Assembly: GCF_009184635.1 (NCBI RefSeq)
Contig: NZ_WELI01000001.1
Coordinates: 496,001-560,000, forward strand
Direction of reading: 5' to 3'
From: Rudanella paleaurantiibacter
GTDB taxonomy: Bacteria; Bacteroidota; Bacteroidia; Cytophagales; Spirosomataceae
Length of the DNA stretch: 64,000 nucleotides
This document shows positions 59,124 through 64,000 of this stretch, piece by piece; within the stretch, counting starts at the first letter, position 1; every line of letters starts with the position of its first letter. A program made the position numbers and the translations under genes. The notes beneath the pieces are model-generated. The model did not search any database, was not told where the DNA came from, and saw only the letters and a program-made list of their open reading frames with translations.

Positions 59124-61067
59124 TTAGCTTGGTATGCGTTTCAACTTCACATTCTCGACCGGCCGGATCACGAGCGGCACTTTCTCGATTTTCACCGAGC
59201 TGCTGTCGAGGCCAAACCAACGGTCTTCGGTGGTCGTTAAGGTCTTGATAAAGAAGTAGATGTTCATGATCACCCGCTCGCGGAAGGGCAAATCGTTTTC
59301 AAACGACAGGAACTTCTCGAGCACTACAAACCGGAAATCACCGATTACGTTCTGCCGGTTCAACGACTCGTACCGGCTTGTAATGTCTACCTCTTTGTTA
59401 CGTACCAAGTCTTCGATTACCTTCCTGAAAAACAGGTTGATGCGCTGCTCCACCCGGAATCCCAGCTTGAATGTCACCTTGTAAGCATCGTCGGGGGCAA
59501 TGGTGTTCACCTTGTACTCCATCGTGTACGGGTCGTCGGTGGTATCCACGTGTACAAACCAGTAGATGTCGGCCCGTTTGGGGCGTTTCTGGAAAATGGA
59601 GTAAATAATCTTCGACTCAATCTCCGACTGCCGGGCCGCATTGCTCATGAATACGAGGTGCGTAGCGTATTTCGGGATGCTGATGTCGCGGCTAAGTTCT
59701 TTGATAGCCTGTAAATACGTATCAATGCGGACGTACTCGGTCAGGCGAAGCTTGATCTTAAACGCCTGTAGCCAGATAATCATGATGCAGGCCATGAGCC
59801 CCGCAATGAGTACCGACACCCAGCCGCCGTGGGTGAACTTGATCAGGTTGGCCACCAGGAAGCAGCTTTCCAGACTCAGGTAGAACACCAGGAAGAAGAT
59901 AACGAGCCAGGCGTTGTACTTTTTCGAGTACATGTAATAGCTGAACAGAATGGTGCTCATCATCATGGTCAGCGTAATAGCCAGACCGTAAGCGGCTTCC
60001 ATTCGTTTCGACTCCTGAAAGTACAGTACTACAGCAATACAACCCGCGTACAAGAGCCAGTTGATGCTCGGCACATACAATTGCCCTTTCTGCACGCTCG
60101 GGTACCGGAGCCGCACTTTAGGCCAGAGGTTGAGCCGGATAGCCTCGCTGATGAGCGTAAAGGCCCCGCTCAGCATAGCCTGACTCGCAATAACCGTAGC
60201 CGCAGTGGCAATGCTGATACCGATAATGAGAAACCACTCGGGCATAAGCTCATAAAACGGATTGCGCTCACCCAGTGCCTGACCTGCCAGCGATTCGACG
60301 TAAGCACCCTGCCCAAAGTAGTTGAACAACAGGCATGTTTTTACGTATACCCAGCTCACCCGGATGTTACCCCGGCCACAATGGCCCATGTCGGAGTACA
60401 GGGCCTCGGCACCCGTTGTCGACAGAAACACGGCACCTAACAACCAGAAGGCACCGGGGTAGTCCATCAGAAAATTGTACGCATACGTGGGGCTGATCGA
60501 GCTCAGAATGCTCAAATCGCTCGATACATTCACGATTCCCAGTACGCCCAGCATCGTGAACCAGACAAACATGATGGGCCCGAATGCGGTACCTACTACC
60601 CCCGTTCCGAACGACTGGATCAGAAACAATAACGACAAAATACCAATCACAATTGGGATGGTGTCGATTTCGGGGTAGATAATCCGCAACCCTTCTACGG
60701 CTGATGAAACCGAGATAGGCGGGGTAATGATACTATCGGCCAGCAACGAGCTTCCACCGATAATAGCCGGTATCGTGAGCCAGGGGGCATGCCGACGAAC
60801 CAGTGCGTACAAGGCAAAAATACCGCCTTCGCCCCGGTTATCGGCCCGTAGAATCAGGATGACATACTTGGCTGTAGTCTGGAGAGTGATGGTCCAGAAA
60901 ATACAGGATAACGCCCCGCGTACTACTTCTGGATGAATGGGAGTGGTTTCGCCAAGAATGGCTTTGAGTACGTACAAAGGCGAGGTGCCAATGTCGCCGT
61001 AGATGATACCGAGGGCTACCAGCAAACCAGCGGCCGATACGGTATCTAAGTGCTTTTTATCTTCCAT
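59124..61067 (-). CDS. kup: KUP-family potassium transporter
   Basis: 647 residues from the ATG at 61067 (MEDKKHLDTVS); an upstream frame to 61091 is not needed. About twelve transmembrane helices, then a cytoplasmic C-terminal domain of some 200 residues. The family signature GIIYGDIGTSPLYVLK is at the N-terminus, and TTAKYVILILRADNRGEGG follows. Potassium uptake, probably proton-coupled. Its promoter has a TATCTTTG -7 element; the Crp/Fnr gene 22 bp downstream is broken. Confidence 0.95.
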   Translation of the reverse strand: MEDKKHLDTVSAAGLLVALGIIYGDIGTSPLYVLKAILGETTPIHPEVVRGALSCIFWTITLQTTAKYVILILRADNRGEGGIFALYALVRRHAPWLTIPAIIGGSSLLADSIITPPISVSSAVEGLRIIYPEIDTIPIVIGILSLLFLIQSFGTGVVGTAFGPIMFVWFTMLGVLGIVNVSSDLSILSSISPTYAYNFLMDYPGAFWLLGAVFLSTTGAEALYSDMGHCGRGNIRVSWVYVKTCLLFNYFGQGAYVESLAGQALGERNPFYELMPEWFLIIGISIATAATVIASQAMLSGAFTLISEAIRLNLWPKVRLRYPSVQKGQLYVPSINWLLYAGCIAVVLYFQESKRMEAAYGLAITLTMMMSTILFSYYMYSKKYNAWLVIFFLVFYLSLESCFLVANLIKFTHGGWVSVLIAGLMACIMIIWLQAFKIKLRLTEYVRIDTYLQAIKELSRDISIPKYATHLVFMSNAARQSEIESKIIYSIFQKRPKRADIYWFVHVDTTDDPYTMEYKVNTIAPDDAYKVTFKLGFRVEQRINLFFRKVIEDLVRNKEVDITSRYESLNRQNVIGDFRFVVLEKFLSFENDLPFRERVIMNIYFFIKTLTTTEDRWFGLDSSSVKIEKVPLVIRPVENVKLKRIPS

Positions 61068-61123
61068 GAGAAAGAGAAGGCCCCCGCGCAATGGAAAAGC
61101 GGAGGGGCTGCTGCAAAACGGGG

Positions 61124-61131
61124 CAAAGATA
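61124..61131 (-). promoter_or_regulatory. -7 element TATCTTTG of kup
   Basis: Exact TAnnTTTG match on the minus strand, 57 bp before the kup ATG. The leader contains a GC-rich hairpin-like CCCCTCCGC...GCGGGGG run. The rest of the 61068-61460 gap holds copy 3 of the dispersed palindrome and a possible weak promoter. Confidence 0.5.
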
Positions 61132-61233
61132 GATGTTGTTTGAATTTATTTTTTCTGTAAGCTCACAAAGTTGTGTATCAGCAGCTATCAGCCTGATTTT
61201 GCGAGACATAGACAGGGTTAAAAGTCGGTGAAA

Positions 61234-61332
61234 TCAGAACTGAACATTCAATGCTGGCCACCAGACATCAGACGTACTACCATTCTGTAGAGAAGTCTAA
61301 CGTCTAGTGTCTGAAGTCCAAATGTCCAGTAC
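61234..61332 (+). repeat. Dispersed palindromic element, copy 3 (diverged)
   Basis: Starts TCAGAACTGAACATTCAATG and ends AAATGTCCAGTACA, keeping the AGTCTAACGTCTAGTGTCTGAA core of copy 2. More diverged in its left arm than copies 1 and 2. Confidence 0.8.
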
Positions 61333-61460
61333 AAAAGTCCGTGAATGGATTTTTCGCGTAAGTTTTCTTCAAATCGGTGGACAAATGCGAACCAGACTTG
61401 TTGTTCCATGCAGAAGTAGCTTTCTGATGTCTGCCTCTCACTAATCTATACAGCTTCGCA

Positions 61461-64000
61461 ATGCGAAAATTTACAATCAGTTGGCTGTTATTCAGCCTTT
61501 TATCGTTTACTGCCTTTGCACAGACTACGGACCTTACCGTAAGTGTGCGCGAACTCGCCCGCCAGCAACCCCTGTCGGGGCAGGTGGTGTATCTGGCCAA
61601 TCCGTCTATTGGCCTCAGCTTGTCAGCAACGTCGGGTCCCAACGGACAAGTGCAGTTTCGGGCGTTGCCCCTCAACGGTGTGTACCGCGTTTTTGCGAAC
61701 GAAACCGACACTTACCTCGAAAGTGCGGCCGAAGGTATTGTGCTCCGGGCCAACGCCCGGCAGTCGGTGACACTCTTGCTACCCTCCCGGCGCGAGGTGA
61801 ATCTGACCGAGGTGCAAGTCCGGGGCCGGAGTACGTCACGCATCAATACCATCAACGCCGAAGTGGCGTCGCAGATCGACGTTCGGAAGGTAGAAGAACT
61901 GCCCGTTGAAGGTCGCGACATTACGCGGGTGCTGTACCGTCTGCCCAATGTGAGCCAGGCAACGGGTTTCTTCCCCGAAGCCCCCAACGTGAGTATCAAC
62001 GGGGCCAACGCCTTGTTTAACAACTACCTCATTGACGGTATGGATAACAACGAGCGGTTTCTGGGAGGACAAAAATTTGCCATGCCGATTGGGTTTGTAC
62101 GCAACGTAAACGTCCTGACCAACAACTACTCCGTTGAGTTTGGTAATACGGGCAACGGCATCATCAACCTCACGACTCGCTCAGGGAGCAATCAGGCAAC
62201 GGGTGAGGCCTTTTTCCTGACCCGCCCCGGTGCCGTAATCGACGCCCAAACGGAGTATCCCCTCCGCGATTTATCGGGTAATCAGGTGCGCGACGGTTTT
62301 CAGCGGTATCAGGGTGGTTTTGGCGTGGGTGGAGCCCTTGTCAAAAACAAAACCTTCTACTACCTCAACGCCGAGCACACCACCGATATAAAGGATAACC
62401 TGCTGACGGCCCCCCTGTTGGGTGTAAACGAGACCGTACGGGGTACCAACCGCTTCACGTACGTATCGGGTAAGCTCGATCAGTTCTGGACCGATCGCTT
62501 CAAATCGTCGTTGCGTTTCAACGTGGGTCAGGTAGCCATTGGCCGTCAGGCGGGTGGGCTTACCGGTGGTTTGGCGTTTCCGTCGGCGGCCAACGCGCAG
62601 GATCGGAACTCGGTGCTGATTGCGTCGCGCAATACGTATAATACCGAGCGGTTTGCGTCGGAAACCAACGTGCAGTACGCCCGCTTCCGCTGGAATTACG
62701 CCCGCCCTGTCGACCCAAACAGCCCCAACGTAACCGTGCTCGACCCCACGGGTCAAACCGTAGCGGTGCTTGGGCATCCTGGCTACCTCTTCGATTCGCA
62801 CGAGAGCACGATGCAGTTTCAGCAAAAATTCTCGTTCTACCGGGGTAACCATACGTTCCGGGCGGGAGCCGAGCTGATCAGCAGCCGTCACCGGTTGTTT
62901 GGCGGAGGTAACCCCAACGGTAGCTATACCGTGCAGCTAACGGCCGGTCAGCTAACGGCCTTGCAGGCCCGGAATCTGGGCAGCAACTTTGGTGTGAACG
63001 ATGTACCCGCCGATGCCCGCGTAACGGGGTATTCGGTTGAGCTGCGCCCTAATTCATTCGGGACAACCCAGAACATTGTGAGCCTGTACGCCGAAGACCA
63101 AATTGCGGCTACCTCGCGCCTGAACCTGACCCTCGGCCTGCGCTGGGATTACGATAACCTCAGCAAAGGGGGCGACTCGCGGGGCGACTTCAACAACGTG
63201 GCCCCCCGTGCGAGCTTCAACTACAAACTCACGGGCCGCTCGGCTCTGCGGGGTGGTATTGGCTTGTTCTACGATAAAATTCTGTACACCATTTACTCCG
63301 ACGCCCTCCAGCAAAACAGCACGAGCGCCGACTTTAAGCGGCAGTTGCAGTACTTCAAGGAGCGGGGCATTCTGCCAGCCAATACCGACATCGACCGGGT
63401 TACGTTTGACGGAAACCTCGGCGTAGGCACGAGCAACAATGCAGGCTTGCCGTTCCGGTACTTGCAGGGCCCGGCCGCCAGCACCTTTGCCAATCAGCGT
63501 AACCTTCCTACGGGCGAGCGCCGGATTCTGAACCCCAACGGGTACCACAATCCCTACACACTGCAAACCACGCTTGGCTACCAATACCAGGCTAGCGACA
63601 AGCTGTTGTTGTATGCCGATGTGGTGTATAATGAGTCGTATAACCTCTTCCGTACGCGTAACCTCAACGCCCCGGCAGCCTGGGATTATAACCTGAGCGC
63701 GCAGCAGGGCATTGCCCGGTCCACGGCCGTTGCCGACCTGACCCGCCCATTGCCGATTCTGGCGTCGGGAGCTGGGGTAAGTGGCGCTACGAATATTCCT
63801 GGTGCGGCCCGGAGCGTGGTTGTGACCGAAACCGAAGGCCGCTCGCGCTATGTGGCTCTGAGCCTGAACATGCAGAAGGAGCGAATGGACGATGCGTACA
63901 GCTACCGCTTGATTTACACCTTGTCGTCGCTGAAAAATGATACCGAAGACATCAACTTCCGGGCGATGGATGCCAACAATTTCGCGGCCGAATGGGGGCC
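61461..64000 (+). CDS. TonB-dependent receptor (Oar-like, carboxypeptidase-regulatory domain), partial at 3' end
   Basis: Open from the ATG at 61461 to the window end (846 codons plus two bases), so the true end lies outside. A signal peptide ends at AFAQ. A carboxypeptidase-regulatory-like domain (LTVSVRELARQQPLSGQ) is followed by a TonB-box-like LTEVQVRGR segment, a plug with EAPNVSINGANALFNNYLIDGMDNNERF and then barrel strands (for example NIVSLYAEDQIAATSRLNLTLGLRWDYDN). It differs from SusC/RagA, lacks a SusD partner here and belongs to the Oar-type receptors. The substrate is unknown. Minus-strand open frames over it are shadows. Confidence 0.92.
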   Translation, partial: MRKFTISWLLFSLLSFTAFAQTTDLTVSVRELARQQPLSGQVVYLANPSIGLSLSATSGPNGQVQFRALPLNGVYRVFANETDTYLESAAEGIVLRANARQSVTLLLPSRREVNLTEVQVRGRSTSRINTINAEVASQIDVRKVEELPVEGRDITRVLYRLPNVSQATGFFPEAPNVSINGANALFNNYLIDGMDNNERFLGGQKFAMPIGFVRNVNVLTNNYSVEFGNTGNGIINLTTRSGSNQATGEAFFLTRPGAVIDAQTEYPLRDLSGNQVRDGFQRYQGGFGVGGALVKNKTFYYLNAEHTTDIKDNLLTAPLLGVNETVRGTNRFTYVSGKLDQFWTDRFKSSLRFNVGQVAIGRQAGGLTGGLAFPSAANAQDRNSVLIASRNTYNTERFASETNVQYARFRWNYARPVDPNSPNVTVLDPTGQTVAVLGHPGYLFDSHESTMQFQQKFSFYRGNHTFRAGAELISSRHRLFGGGNPNGSYTVQLTAGQLTALQARNLGSNFGVNDVPADARVTGYSVELRPNSFGTTQNIVSLYAEDQIAATSRLNLTLGLRWDYDNLSKGGDSRGDFNNVAPRASFNYKLTGRSALRGGIGLFYDKILYTIYSDALQQNSTSADFKRQLQYFKERGILPANTDIDRVTFDGNLGVGTSNNAGLPFRYLQGPAASTFANQRNLPTGERRILNPNGYHNPYTLQTTLGYQYQASDKLLLYADVVYNESYNLFRTRNLNAPAAWDYNLSAQQGIARSTAVADLTRPLPILASGAGVSGATNIPGAARSVVVTETEGRSRYVALSLNMQKERMDDAYSYRLIYTLSSLKNDTEDINFRAMDANNFAAEWG

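Noticed and set aside
62271-63584. Two minus-strand open frames (206 and 176 codons) over the right-end receptor
   Set aside because: They lie antisense to an intact plus-strand TonB-receptor frame with recognisable plug and barrel segments.

Overview
The window is a chromosomal segment of a Bacteroidota bacterium, most likely Cytophagales, close to Spirosoma and relatives. Three things support this. There is a SusC/SusD/SusE outer-membrane uptake set and a second TonB-dependent receptor of the Oar type. Several promoters match the Bacteroidota -7 consensus TAnnTTTG. Coding sequence is moderately GC-rich while spacers are AT-richer and full of palindromes. No rRNA, tRNA, CRISPR array, transposase or integrase was found.

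Layout. 0-19 kb is mainly housekeeping: pth, pyrR, fdhD with a YdeP-like molybdopterin oxidoreductase, pyrG, yidC, a TPR/periplasmic-binding fusion, hemL, a GxxExxY protein between inverted repeats, a glycosyltransferase, hisS, a nitrilase-like hydrolase and an esterase. 19.7-31 kb is a minus-strand assimilatory sulfur block: TauE-type transporter, metZ, a Gfo/Idh/MocA protein, cysH, cysD, cysN, a HEPN/MNT toxin-antitoxin pair, a sulfite reductase with a C-terminal HEPN-like domain, and SUMT (siroheme). Together these take sulfate through APS and sulfite to sulfide and into homocysteine. 31-34 kb has a YdeI-like protein, a DUF819 membrane protein, a RAD52-like annealing protein and a SMUG2/DUF4918 uracil-DNA glycosylase.

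34.3-42.5 kb is a starch-type uptake locus (susE, susD, susC) beside an unusual one-component regulator. That protein has two tandem starch-binding-like domains outside the membrane, about seven transmembrane helices and a cytoplasmic AraC helix-turn-helix. No glycoside hydrolase is in the window. 42.6-49.7 kb is accessory: GNAT, a repeat-built MTPEER protein, secreted proteins, a broken two-piece gene, a gamma-glutamyltransferase remnant, a CPBP protease and a membrane LytTR regulator. 49.9-64 kb has two glycosyltransferases, a secreted S74-chaperone protein, an isolated nuoN, terC, an NAD-dependent epimerase, a HEAT-like gene remnant, a frameshifted Crp/Fnr regulator, kup and the 5' part of a TonB receptor cut by the window end.

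The strongest leads beyond ordinary annotation are the starch-binding/7TM/AraC regulator, the GxxExxY gene framed by repeats that recur without the gene at 53.5 kb, a roughly 100-bp palindrome in three copies, spacer hairpins built from site-specific repeated words, the HEPN-fused sulfite reductase, and promoters placed so close to start codons that the mRNAs should be nearly leaderless.
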